A stretch of DNA of 34,197 bases from contig JACRPZ010000025.1 in the NCBI GenBank assembly GCA_016222905.1, forward strand, positions 1-34,197, given 5' to 3'. This document shows positions 6,824 to 14,770 of this stretch, in pieces (position 1 is the first letter of the stretch; each line of letters begins with the position of its first letter). The notes beneath the pieces are model-generated. The model searched no databases. It worked only from the letters and a program-made list of their open reading frames with translations, and was not told where the DNA came from. This DNA comes from Nitrospirota bacterium. GTDB lineage: Bacteria; Nitrospirota; Thermodesulfovibrionia; UBA6902. Made by a program: the position numbers and the translations under genes.

Positions 6824-8347
6824 TTAAGCGCCATTCTGCTTTTTTTGAAAATGTGTTACTTTTATTCTATTAAACTTGAAGGAGATCAAATCATTTGCCT
6901 CGAAATATTTGTATAGTTTGTTGATTAGTCCCGATTTATGATTCAACGAGTATTCCCTTGACTCTGTTTCTGTATAATTGTCGTTAATATAATTCAGCAC
7001 TTTTGGGGTTTCTGCATTATAGCCCCCGCGGGAAATTATCAGCCAGAATTGTTTCTCATCTATTTTTTTTACTTCCTGAAGAGAATCTACAGGGTAGATT
7101 CCTTTATTATAAGAACAGGTGTATAGATCGTTACTTTGAAAACATTCCTGATCGAAATAATATGAAAACGGCAGTATCTCATAAGAAGTAATAATTATAA
7201 CTTTATCCTCTTTTTGATTACTCGTTTGAATATATTCGGCGGCTTTATTCCAGGGATCTTTTGTTGTTTTATTCTGTTGTACAAGCAATGTTGCAATAGA
7301 TAAAATAATCATTGCTGAAATAAGTATCGGCCTGATTTCTGCTTTCATACTGAAGAGCGACCGGGAAGCTATTAAATATAAAGGCAAAGAAACAAAATAT
7401 GTGTACTTTGGGATAAAAATCGGAGTAAACAATAAAGAATAAGTGAAGGGGATTAAAATAGGTATCAATATCCAGAGGGGAAAAAGAATATTACTTCCTA
7501 ATTTATATCTCAGGACCAATAAAGAGCATATCAGCATTAATGCTAATCCATAAAATGAAAACACCGTTCCGGAAAAGAAAAAATATATCATATAAATTAA
7601 TTCCAGAAACGAAGGCTTTGCAATCCAGGAATGATAATTATCCAAGATTATACCCGGGAGTTGGATTATCCTTGGAATATAAAATATGAAAACAATAAAT
7701 TGTAATAAGACCCATGCCTTCACTTCCCTCGAAAGCTTAAACCTGTTTACAATAAATTGATGCAGGTTCTGCACTAAGAAAATTAGCAGGGCATACAAAT
7801 GTGCGTATATGAGAAAAACCGTGCTTATCAAATAGCCGGCAATAATCCATTTTGAAGTGACTTTGCTCAATTTAGAATAAAAATACATTGACAATAATGT
7901 CAGTGTAAATAAAATAGAATAAGTTCTTGCCTCCTGTGAGAAGTAAATATGCAATGGAGAACAAGCAACTAAAAGAGCAGAATATATTCCAACTTTCTTA
8001 TTGAAAATATGGGCGCCTAACAAATAGATAATAAAAACTGAAGCGGTCCCGAATAAAACAGAAAGCAACCTTACCGAAAACACTGAGGTTCCTGTGAACT
8101 TAATCCAGAAATGAAGTAAAACATAATAAAGCGGTGGGGAGAGGTCTTTAAAACTTATCGCATGTATAAAATTCTGCTGGCTGTGATATATGGAGTAAGC
8201 TTCGTCCAGCCATATACTCTGAGAGGACAACTTATATAATCTCAGAATAAACCCTGAAACAATTATAAGTCCTAAAAAAAAATAAGTGGATTTTTTTTTA
8301 TCGTTGGGGATTGGCGGAGCCGGCAAGCTTCTTCCTTTAAAAAAGGG
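6824..8347 (-). CDS. GT39-type membrane glycosyltransferase (ArnT/PMT-like)
   Basis: About 507-521 residues with many transmembrane helices. The first (about TYFFLGLIIVSGFILRLYKL) is followed by S-I-W-L-D-E-A-Y-S-I-Y, the W-x-D-E motif with the catalytic Asp of GT39/GT-C enzymes that use polyprenyl-phosphate sugars at the periplasmic face. Then comes A-I-S-F-K-D-L-S-P-P-L-Y-Y, also typical. The C-terminal third is soluble. The start is uncertain: ATG 8347 and TTG 8389 are both possible and neither has a strong ribosome binding site. By eye the gene is distinctly AT-richer than its neighbours, suggesting transfer. It follows mlaC by about 80 bp on the same strand. Likely role: sugar modification of lipid A, glycan or protein; substrate not inferable. 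Confidence 0.82.
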   Translation of the reverse strand, partial: PFFKGRSLPAPPIPNDKKKSTYFFLGLIIVSGFILRLYKLSSQSIWLDEAYSIYHSQQNFIHAISFKDLSPPLYYVLLHFWIKFTGTSVFSVRLLSVLFGTASVFIIYLLGAHIFNKKVGIYSALLVACSPLHIYFSQEARTYSILFTLTLLSMYFYSKLSKVTSKWIIAGYLISTVFLIYAHLYALLIFLVQNLHQFIVNRFKLSREVKAWVLLQFIVFIFYIPRIIQLPGIILDNYHSWIAKPSFLELIYMIYFFFSGTVFSFYGLALMLICSLLVLRYKLGSNILFPLWILIPILIPFTYSLLFTPIFIPKYTYFVSLPLYLIASRSLFSMKAEIRPILISAMIILSIATLLVQQNKTTKDPWNKAAEYIQTSNQKEDKVIIITSYEILPFSYYFDQECFQSNDLYTCSYNKGIYPVDSLQEVKKIDEKQFWLIISRGGYNAETPKVLNYINDNYTETESREYSLNHKSGLINKLYKYFEANDLISFKFNRIKVTHFQKKQNGA

Positions 8348-8426
8348 CATAATAGCCCCGGTGATTAAGGCGGTAGCGGAGAGATTCAATAATTTTATGT
8401 TCCATCAGCGGTTTTTTATAAACTGC

Positions 8427-9041
8427 TCATATCCTACCCACCTTTTTCCTCAGGGTTTCAAGTAATGACTCCGGCGGTTTGTTTGCGAGTATCTCGTTGA
8501 ATTGAGAGCGGTAGTTACTGATGAGGCTTACCCCTTCAATGACTACATCATAGACCCTCCACGAACCGTCCTTAATAATTAGCCTGTAGTAAATCGGGAT
8601 ATCTCCTGCCTTTCTCAGAACTTTGCTCTGTACCTCCACTGTCTTCTCTGTGAGTGCAACCTCTTTGCTGAAGTCTATCTTTTCATCGGTGTACACCATT
8701 ATCTTATCTGCATAGGCATCCTCGAGAAGAGACGTATATAGCTCGATAAACTCCTTCTGCTGTTCAGCAGCGAACTTGCCCCAGTTCTTGCCTAATGTCC
8801 TCTTTGAGAGTTCGGTGAAGTCAAACATCTTCTCGGAGATAGAACGGATCTTATCCTTCTTGGCTTTCTTGGCAGATTCGGCCTTGAGTGAAGGGTCGCG
8901 CAGTACATCCAGCACCTTATCGACGTGGCCTTTTACTGCTTCAAGAGGCGCGCCCGCAAAGACAGTGATGGGAAAGATCAAACACAGAATGAGTGTCATT
9001 ACAACAATGCAGTTTTTCACTATTTCCTCCTGTAGTTTCAT
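8427..9041 (-). CDS. mlaC: MlaC-type periplasmic phospholipid-binding protein
   Basis: 204 residues with a signal peptide ending around VFA-GAP. The body shows the Tol_Tol_Ttg2/MlaC family pattern: P-L-E-A-V-K-G-H-V-D-K-V, then K-I-R-S-I-S-E-K-M-F-D-F-T-E-L-S-K-R-T-L-G, W-G-K-F-A-A-E-Q-Q-K-E-F-I-E-L-Y, and a terminal Y-R-S-Q-F-N-E-I-L. MlaC ferries single phospholipids across the periplasm between the outer-membrane MlaA complex and the inner-membrane MlaFEDB transporter. Its start overlaps the mlaD stop by 4 bp (ATGA), and it is the last of the mlaE-F-D-C set. No mlaA or mlaB lies in the window. Confidence 0.9.
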   Translation of the reverse strand: MKLQEEIVKNCIVVMTLILCLIFPITVFAGAPLEAVKGHVDKVLDVLRDPSLKAESAKKAKKDKIRSISEKMFDFTELSKRTLGKNWGKFAAEQQKEFIELYTSLLEDAYADKIMVYTDEKIDFSKEVALTEKTVEVQSKVLRKAGDIPIYYRLIIKDGSWRVYDVVIEGVSLISNYRSQFNEILANKPPESLLETLRKKVGRI

Positions 9042-9514
9042 TCGCTCTCCTCCTTATTATCGTCCTTTTTAATATCTCCAAACGCGTATTTACTGATCAG
9101 GTCCTCTAAATCAAGTGGAGAGGTGGTCTCGGTGATCGTCCCCCACGGCCTCAGGATATCACCGCCCCCCCCGGGATCGATCTTGACGAACTTATCGCCT
9201 ATGAGACCGGCAGTCCTGATTGATGCTCCGGCGTCATCGTAAACCTTAATGCCTTTTCTGATCTTTAATTCGATCACGGCCATCTGTTTTTCCTGGTTTA
9301 TGCTCATTTGCTCCACCCGTCCGACCTCAATGCCGTCAATCTCAACGGGGTTGCCGACCCGCAATCCCGATACTGAACCGAAGTGCGCATACAGTGAATA
9401 GTAATCGTCTCCGAACAGGGAGACCTTGCCAAGCTTAACGGTCATGTATGCCACACCTATAAGGCCTATGAGCACAAAAATGCCGACAACTGTTTCAATC
9501 GAGTACTTTTTCAT
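9038..9514 (-). CDS. mlaD: MlaD-type MCE-domain protein
   Basis: 158 residues from ATG 9514 (AGGAGGGTGGTTTGAA upstream), which overlaps the mlaF stop by 4 bp. One N-terminal transmembrane helix (about 6-24) is followed by one MCE domain with the family phrases G-L-R-V-G-N-P-V-E-I-D-G-I-E-V-G-R-V, A-S-I-R-T-A-G-L-I-G-D-K-F-V-K-I and a Pro/Gly turn. MCE domains form a hexameric ring with a hydrophobic pore that carries phospholipid between MlaE and MlaC. Length fits short proteobacterial MlaD. The acidic C-terminus (DDNKEESE) is unremarkable. Confidence 0.92.
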   Translation of the reverse strand: MKKYSIETVVGIFVLIGLIGVAYMTVKLGKVSLFGDDYYSLYAHFGSVSGLRVGNPVEIDGIEVGRVEQMSINQEKQMAVIELKIRKGIKVYDDAGASIRTAGLIGDKFVKIDPGGGGDILRPWGTITETTSPLDLEDLISKYAFGDIKKDDNKEESE

Positions 9515-10761
9515 TTCAAACCACCCTCCTTGCCGCACTGATATCGTGCGATCTTCTCCTGCTTTGCCTCAGCTTTTTTCATGATCTGTTCAATGTCATC
9601 AGCGGAGCTGCTTTCAGTTACGCCAGCGTACACAAATATTTCGAAGCATCCATCGGCTGCTATCTTACCCTTGGCAAGGGACTCGATCTCAGGCAAGGCC
9701 GTTTGCTGAAGCTCCCGAGCAATATCATGGACTAATTGCCATCCTTCTTCAATGCCTATATGAGGCAGAATGGTAAGTATCTTGTCCTTGCTGTGACGCG
9801 CCGAGAAACCTCCCAAAGGACTGAAATATTTATTTACGTGCTCTCCAACTGCCTTGAGGACCTCTATAGCGGACTGAGGACCGAGCACATTAGAGATAAA
9901 GTCAAAGTTGAGGCTGAAAAGCACGGCTGTAATTGTGGTGTCAACCCGTCCGCCGCTCAGTGTCAGGGCATACCGGGACCTGAACATCTCTTTGGAGAGG
10001 AGGCCGGTGAGCTCGTCCCGAAGACCCTCAATGCTCTTGACGAATTCATCTATCATTGGATGTTTAAGCCTTGTCATCTCATCATAGTTACCGCTAAAAC
10101 CGATCTTCCCTTCCCACAGAAGCAGTATGCGGTCAGAGATAAAGAAGACATCCGGGATATCATGACTGATGAGAATAGCGGTAAATCCAAACTGTTTTCT
10201 GTAATGCGCTATCATGCTCAGGATTACGTTTCTCCTTACAGGGTCCTGGCTGGTTGTTGGCTCGTCAAAGAGCACGATAGCCGGGTCTGTTACAAGGGCC
10301 CGGGCCAGGGCCACACGTTTCTGCATACCGCCTGAGAGCTCTGCCGGGTACTTTCCAACAGCATCCGTGAGTTCCATCTGCTCAATCCTCGACATTGCCT
10401 TTGAGTTGACCTCCTTTTTTCTCAGGTTCGTTGTCTGTCTGAGCGGGAGGGCTATGTTTTCAAGGACGGTCATGGAATCAAAAAGGGCATTGTTCTGGAA
10501 CATATAGCTGATCTTGCTCCTGTATCCTTCCCATTCCTTTTTCTTCATATCATGGACCGGCTTCCCTCTGAAGAATATGCTCCCTTCGTCAGGGGTAAGG
10601 AGGCCGATTATATGCTTGAGAAGAACGCTCTTGCCGCTGCCGCTCTTCCCGATTATCGTCGTGATCTGGTTCTCATAAATCGAGAGGTTTGCCTTGTCGA
10701 GAATGGTCTTTTCGTCAAAGCGCTTGGTGACCTCTCTGAATTCTATCAATGGCGTTTCCAT
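9511..10761 (-). CDS. mlaF: MlaF ATPase fused to a C-terminal degenerate GGDEF-like domain
   Basis: 416 residues against about 250-270 for usual MlaF. Residues 1-245 are a complete ABC ATPase: Walker A GKSGSGKS (38-45), Q-loop near FQNN (88-91), signature LSGGM (142-146), Walker B IVLFDEP (162-168), H-loop His200. Residues about 246-405 are extra. They start D-E-L-T-G-L-L (the D-x-L-T-G-L opening of GGDEF domains), continue with a strand plus F-D-F-I-S-N-V-L-G, and contain R-H-S-K-D-K-I-L-T-I-L-P at 322-333, which aligns residue for residue with R-x-G-G-D-E-F-x-x-x-L-P. The signature is SKDKI rather than GGDEF, so cyclase activity is improbable. It energises phospholipid transport with MlaE/MlaD. 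The fusion suggests nucleotide or protein sensing; that is inference. Confidence 0.88.
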   Translation of the reverse strand: METPLIEFREVTKRFDEKTILDKANLSIYENQITTIIGKSGSGKSVLLKHIIGLLTPDEGSIFFRGKPVHDMKKKEWEGYRSKISYMFQNNALFDSMTVLENIALPLRQTTNLRKKEVNSKAMSRIEQMELTDAVGKYPAELSGGMQKRVALARALVTDPAIVLFDEPTTSQDPVRRNVILSMIAHYRKQFGFTAILISHDIPDVFFISDRILLLWEGKIGFSGNYDEMTRLKHPMIDEFVKSIEGLRDELTGLLSKEMFRSRYALTLSGGRVDTTITAVLFSLNFDFISNVLGPQSAIEVLKAVGEHVNKYFSPLGGFSARHSKDKILTILPHIGIEEGWQLVHDIARELQQTALPEIESLAKGKIAADGCFEIFVYAGVTESSSADDIEQIMKKAEAKQEKIARYQCGKEGGLK

Positions 10762-10769
10762 AGATGCCC

Positions 10770-11579
10770 CTACATGAGAAAAGATGTTACAACATAGTCT
10801 GAGATTAGTATAGTTACACAGGAGAATACGACTGCCGAGGTGGTCGAGAGGCTGACGCTCTTTGCGCCGTAGCTGTCGGTACGGAGGTGCGTGAAGTATC
10901 CCTGATAACAGCAGATTGTGGAGACTAATACAGCGAAGACGAGTGATTTTATGAACCCGCCCCTTATGTCTACCATCTCCACATATGAATGGATACGATA
11001 AAAGTAGGCGCCTTTATCCACCCCGAGGAGGACCACGCCGGTAAGATATCCTCCGAGTATCCCGATGAGATCAAAGAAGGCCGTCAGCAATGGAAAACTG
11101 ATGATCGAGGCGGCGATACACGGGCTGATGAGATACCGCTGTGGGTCAATGCGCATGGTATAGAGAGCGTCTATCTGTTCGGAGATGCGGAGGTTACCGA
11201 TCTCCGCGGTCATTGCAGAGCCTGCCCTTGCGGTTATCATGATCGCGGTAAGCACCGGCCCCAGTTCCCTGATGAGCGTGAGGGCCACGACTGAACCGAG
11301 TACCCCCTCGGACCCGAATTTATTCAGGGTATAGAAAAGCTGAAGGCCCAGGACCATGCCTGTGAAGAGGCCGACGAGTATCACGATATTCGCTGACTTG
11401 GCTCCGATATAAAAAACCTGCTGAACAATCTCCCTGATCTGTTTGGGCCGAAATATCTTCAGAAATGAAACGGCAAAGAATACGGTTACGGCGCCAAGGT
11501 TGTTGATGATCTTCATCGTCCTTTTTCCGAGGAAATTAATGAAGAGCCAGAAGTAACTGTGTTTTATTGTGGATTCCAT
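10770..11579 (-). CDS. mlaE: MlaE-type phospholipid transport permease
   Basis: About 269 residues from ATG 11579 (a TTG at 11585 is also in frame). Multi-spanning permease with the MlaE signatures V-L-V-G-L-F-T-G-M-V-L-G-L-Q, A-L-T-L-I-R-E-L-G-P-V-L-T-A-I-M, and R-A-G-S-A-M-T-A-E-I-G-N-L-R-I-S-E-Q-I-D-A-L. MlaE is the membrane subunit of the MlaFEDB complex that moves phospholipid between the inner membrane and periplasmic carriers. It is the first gene of the operon, 8 bp before mlaF, with a strong sigma-70-type promoter upstream (11619-11647). The N-terminal amphipathic segment (FWLFINFLGKRTMKIINNLG) is normal for the family. Confidence 0.92.
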   Translation of the reverse strand: MESTIKHSYFWLFINFLGKRTMKIINNLGAVTVFFAVSFLKIFRPKQIREIVQQVFYIGAKSANIVILVGLFTGMVLGLQLFYTLNKFGSEGVLGSVVALTLIRELGPVLTAIMITARAGSAMTAEIGNLRISEQIDALYTMRIDPQRYLISPCIAASIISFPLLTAFFDLIGILGGYLTGVVLLGVDKGAYFYRIHSYVEMVDIRGGFIKSLVFAVLVSTICCYQGYFTHLRTDSYGAKSVSLSTTSAVVFSCVTILISDYVVTSFLM

Positions 11580-11618
11580 ATGCAATGTTGATAATTGTAA
11601 CTACAGCTATGTGATACC

Positions 11619-11647
11619 TTTATATCACACGGTGAAGGTACTGTCAA
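11619..11647 (-). promoter_or_regulatory. Sigma-70-type promoter of the mla operon
   Basis: The minus strand reads TTGACA (11647-11642), 17 bases, then TATAAA (11624-11619). The expected start is near 11612, leaving about 33 nt of leader to the mlaE ATG. It is a close-to-consensus housekeeping promoter in the 260-bp divergent region shared with the asmA-like gene. Confidence 0.7.
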
Positions 11648-11774
11648 CTTTTCCAGAACCATACCCTTCATCGATGGCAGATGTGCCCAAAAAAAGCTTG
11701 CGAAACTTGTGCGCGGGGTTGATTTTCAAAAAAATAGTATAACATATTAACAAGAGGCGAAAAGAAAATCAGAG

Positions 11775-11843
11775 ATGAAAAAAAACTTCATTTTAGTAAA
11801 AGGGCCCGCGGCACTCTGTGCCATGAGTAATCTGCACGCATGA
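11775..11843 (+). CDS. Possible 22-codon leader ORF translationally coupled to the asmA-like gene
   Basis: ATG 11775 opens a short frame (MKKNFILVKG then PAALCAMSNLHA) whose TGA overlaps the ATG of the asmA-like gene in an ATGA arrangement (11840-11843). The asmA-like start has no ribosome binding site of its own, so re-initiation after this leader would explain its translation. The leader's own Shine-Dalgarno is weak (GAGGCGAAAAG further upstream). There is no recognised family. It could be a chance frame. Confidence 0.35.
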   Translation: MKKNFILVKGPAALCAMSNLHA

Positions 11844-13522
11844 ATGACAAGATGAAAAAAGTCCTTCTTGTCCTTGGAAGCGGCGCGGCAGCACTTGTTC
11901 TTGCCGCTGTAATTTTCATCCTCACCTTCGACATAAATTCCTACAGGCCCCGCATCGAGGCCGCCGTTTCCGGGGCGACCGGAATGGATGTCAGGATCAA
12001 TGGGAAGATGGGGATTTCTTTCTTTCCCTTTAGCATATCGGCTGAGGATATCCACGTCTCCAACAGGGGAGACAAGATCATATCCCTCGAAAACCTAAAG
12101 CTGAGGGCAGAGTTAATGTCCCTGCTGAAAAAGCAGCTCAAAGTCACCAGTTACGAGCTTGTCAAACCTGCTTTCACTATCGTGAAGGAGACTGATGGGA
12201 AATATAATTTTGAAAACGCTGAAAAAAAATCCACCAAAGGAAAAACCGGAGCAGCTTTCAGTTTGAATGAGCTCAAGCTATCCAAAGGGTCACTTGTCTA
12301 TCTCGACAAGAAGACAGGGGAAAAGACGGAATTTAAAGATTTCGATCTTGATGTCAAAGACCTCTCTATAGCAGGGGATGTCATAAAGAACGCCTCGTTC
12401 ACTGGAAGCTTCGACTGCAAGGAGGTACTGCAAAAGAACTTAAGGATAGAGAATCTCAAGTCTTCCATAAGGGCGGTCAGGGGGATATATAATTTCGAAC
12501 CTCTTGCCATCGGGTCCTTTGTCTACTTTGACAAGAAGGCCGGTGAAAAAACCGAGTTAAAGGAAATCAATCTGGCTGTCAAGGATCTTTCAGTAGGGGA
12601 CACCTCAGGGGTTACCATAAAGAATATTGCATTCACGGGAAACCTGGACTGCAAGGAGGTAAGAAAAAAGGGCCTTAATATCGACAACGTCAAGAGTCTT
12701 ATGAAAGCGGAGAAGGGAGTGATATACCTCACATCCCTTAACATGGATATCTTCGGCGGGAAGGCTGAAGGAGATATTACAGCAGACAAGTCTGGAGCGG
12801 ATGCCGCATATAAAATCAATTTAAAGGTATCGAAGCTGGACTTCGAAAAATTGCAGGAGTTCTTCGGCACAAAAAACGTTATCGGCGGCAAGGGGGATCT
12901 TTATGCTTCACTGACAATGAAAGAAAAAGAAGATCGTGATATGATGAGCGGCATGGACGGTACTTTTTCTCTGCAGGGTGATAATCTCGTCATTTATAAT
13001 ATGGACCTCGACACGCTCCTCACAAAATATGAAACGAGCCAGAAGGTGAACCTCGTCGACCTCGGCGCTTTCTTCATCGCCGGCCCTATCGGCACCGCTG
13101 CTATGATAGGCACCGTTGCTCTCAAGGGGTACCGTTATGGAGACGTTTATTCCCAGCAGTCCCGGGGAGGGCAAGGTACCATCACACAGTTCATCTCCCA
13201 CTGGAATATCAGGGACGGTGTGGCGGACGCTGCGGACTGCGCCCTTGCGACACGACATAATCGGGTTGCCCTTAAAGGCAAGCTCAATCTTGTCAGCGAA
13301 CGATATGATAATGTGATAGTGGCGCTTCTTGATGACAAGGGATGCGCAAAATTAAAACAGAGCATCAGAGGTCCTTTCGGCAGTCCAGATGTAGGCGCGG
13401 TGAGCGCGGTCGAGTCCTTTGCCGGCCCAATCTTCAATATTTTCAGGAAGACAAAGCGCTTTGTTCAGGGCAGCAGATGCGAGGTCTTTTATAACGGCTC
13501 TGTGCAGCAACCTTCAAAATGA
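11840..13522 (+). CDS. AsmA-family protein with an internal duplication
   Basis: 560 residues. One N-terminal transmembrane helix (about 7-30, ending in TFDINSYRPRIE) is followed by A-A-V-S-G-A-T-G-M-D-V-R-I-N-G-K and S-F-F-P-F-S-I-S-A-E-D-I, the classic AsmA opening. The C-terminal half (MSGMDGTFSLQGDNLVIYNMDLD, later V-A-L-K-G-K-L-N-L) matches AsmA C-terminal domains. AsmA-like proteins are inner-membrane-anchored beta-groove proteins thought to move or control phospholipids on the way to the outer membrane. Residues about 150-216 and 225-295 are a duplicated unit (G-S-L/F-V-Y-L/F-D-K-K-x-G-E-K-T-E, ending in x-F-T-G-x-x-D-C-K-E-V). It is divergent from mlaE, so lipid transport in both directions may be encoded here. 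Start at 11840 or 11852. Confidence 0.85.
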   Translation: MNDKMKKVLLVLGSGAAALVLAAVIFILTFDINSYRPRIEAAVSGATGMDVRINGKMGISFFPFSISAEDIHVSNRGDKIISLENLKLRAELMSLLKKQLKVTSYELVKPAFTIVKETDGKYNFENAEKKSTKGKTGAAFSLNELKLSKGSLVYLDKKTGEKTEFKDFDLDVKDLSIAGDVIKNASFTGSFDCKEVLQKNLRIENLKSSIRAVRGIYNFEPLAIGSFVYFDKKAGEKTELKEINLAVKDLSVGDTSGVTIKNIAFTGNLDCKEVRKKGLNIDNVKSLMKAEKGVIYLTSLNMDIFGGKAEGDITADKSGADAAYKINLKVSKLDFEKLQEFFGTKNVIGGKGDLYASLTMKEKEDRDMMSGMDGTFSLQGDNLVIYNMDLDTLLTKYETSQKVNLVDLGAFFIAGPIGTAAMIGTVALKGYRYGDVYSQQSRGGQGTITQFISHWNIRDGVADAADCALATRHNRVALKGKLNLVSERYDNVIVALLDDKGCAKLKQSIRGPFGSPDVGAVSAVESFAGPIFNIFRKTKRFVQGSRCEVFYNGSVQQPSK

Positions 13523-13565
13523 TCCTCTTCTTGCGGCGGGCTTTGTTTTTGATTTTATCCCCGCT

Positions 13566-13740
13566 CAGTTGTCGACAAAGTGTCGACAACTCAATACCGT
13601 CTTCGGATTTTACTCTGATTTTCATCTTATACCAGTAATCCCGAGGATTTATTCTATCGGTTAATGCTGAAACGACATCTACAACAGAGAATCACCATTC
13701 TTTGTTATAAATTGTTTTTCGAATTCCCTTACCCCTGGAA
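13566..13740 (-). pseudogene. Remnant of a Bro-N (phage antirepressor-type) gene
   Basis: Reading the minus strand from about 13740 gives G-I-R-K-T-I-Y-N-K-E-W-stop-F-S-V-V-D-V-V-S-A-L-T and continues in the same frame through D-R-I-N-P-R-D-Y-W-Y-K-M to L-S-T-L-C-R-Q-L. This is the beginning of a Bro-N domain and parallels K-Q-I-R-R-T-L-H-K-N-E-W-W-F-S-I-I-D-V-I in the intact gene next door. The stop (TGA, + strand 13692-13694) replaces a Trp codon. Homology ends at about 13566, so the rest of the gene is lost. It begins only about 6 bp after the stop of the intact copy. Confidence 0.82.
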
Positions 13741-13746
13741 ACACTC

Positions 13747-14577
13747 TTACGTCAGTTTCTTTTTTCTTGGTTGCGTCAATAATTTGTAGTTTCGGCTGCT
13801 GACCACCGGCGTACCGCTCTGCCTTTCAATATCTTTGCGTGTTCTGCCTGCAACAGCTCCGCCGTCCTGAGCGTCCTTTTTGAGAGGAGTAAAACCCTTA
13901 GAATCTCTGTCTCTCGTTATCTTTGTTGTCGTGGCTTCGCCCAGCATAGTTAAGATCAGTTCAATGTCCGTCATATGGTCACGAAGGTTCTCTCTCTCCA
14001 ACCCCTTCACCTGCTTGTACTCATCGACCTTCAGTTCAAACGCCCCCTGCATAATCTCATTGGTCAGAATGGCAAATTCCTGATTGCTCCGGACTCCCCT
14101 GTTTTTCCATTCATCGGTCAAATCCTGACGGACTGCAATCCCCCGCGTCCGCTTGTCTATCCATTCCTTGGGATACCCCTTCTTTTCATAAAGCTCTTTC
14201 ATCCGCTCCATGGAGAGTTCAGGGTTTTCTATCTCCTCAATCCGCTCCCTACCGACCCGAGCCAGCCAGCGTTTGAGCGGCTCCACCTTTGGCGATGGGA
14301 TGGACTGGATAATGCGGAAGAGAGTTTCGGTATTGGCGCAGTCGGTCAGGCGCATTTTCCCGTCAGGGGTAGGCATTTTCAACTGTCCGATTTTTTCGGA
14401 CACTTCAATATAACCTTCTGAAATTAACTTATTTTTCAGGTCGCTCCAGTATTTTCTCGGCCTGTCGCCTCCAACCAGAACCTCGATAACATCAATGATA
14501 GAAAACCACCATTCGTTTTTATGAAGAGTCCGCCTTATTTGTTTGCCCTTAAAAACCGCTAAATGTGTTTCCGTCAT
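13747..14577 (-). CDS. Bro-N domain protein (phage antirepressor family)
   Basis: 276 residues. The N-terminal Bro-N domain (about 1-100) shows L-A-V-F-K-G-K-Q-I-R, E-W-W-F-S-I-I-D-V-I, Y-W-S-D-L-K-N-K-L and then D-G-K-M-R-L-T-D-C-A-N-T-E-T-L-F-R-I-I-Q-S-I-P-S-P-K. The C-terminal half (ERIEEIENPELSMERMKELY, RGIAVRQDLTDEWKNRG) is the usual chromosomal extension of this family, with a basic tail. Bro-N domains bind DNA and occur in phage antirepressors and in stand-alone chromosomal genes near defence loci. The start has GGGAGGGTGTAA upstream. Fragments of two relatives flank it, so the locus has been reshaped by repeated insertion or recombination. The target is unknown. Confidence 0.83.
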   Translation of the reverse strand: MTETHLAVFKGKQIRRTLHKNEWWFSIIDVIEVLVGGDRPRKYWSDLKNKLISEGYIEVSEKIGQLKMPTPDGKMRLTDCANTETLFRIIQSIPSPKVEPLKRWLARVGRERIEEIENPELSMERMKELYEKKGYPKEWIDKRTRGIAVRQDLTDEWKNRGVRSNQEFAILTNEIMQGAFELKVDEYKQVKGLERENLRDHMTDIELILTMLGEATTTKITRDRDSKGFTPLKKDAQDGGAVAGRTRKDIERQSGTPVVSSRNYKLLTQPRKKKLT

Positions 14578-14616
14578 TTACACCCTCCCATCAAAAAATA
14601 GACTCTCTGAACCCTA

Positions 14617-14691
14617 TCAACTTCCTGACTCTACGAACTCTATATGTTTTCCCTGAAAGACGGCGAGTTTGTTGTCTTCACTATTTCTCAT
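14617..14691 (-). pseudogene. N-terminal fragment of a second Bro-N-like gene
   Basis: ATG 14691 opens 24 codons: MRNSEDNKLAVFQGKHIEFV then E-S-G-S and stop at 14617. The phrase L-A-V-F-Q-G-K-H-I corresponds to L-A-V-F-K-G-K-Q-I at the start of the intact Bro-N protein immediately downstream. Homology is lost after about 16 residues. It is the upstream piece of a decayed paralogue, so Bro-N debris lies on both sides of the intact gene. It is too short to be sure of independently. Confidence 0.55.
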
Positions 14692-14770
14692 TTACATTCA
14701 CTAAGTTCTTGAAGCGGGTTTTGTGCTTATGTTTTTTATCATTGCAATATTTATTAACTCGGACTGCCTT

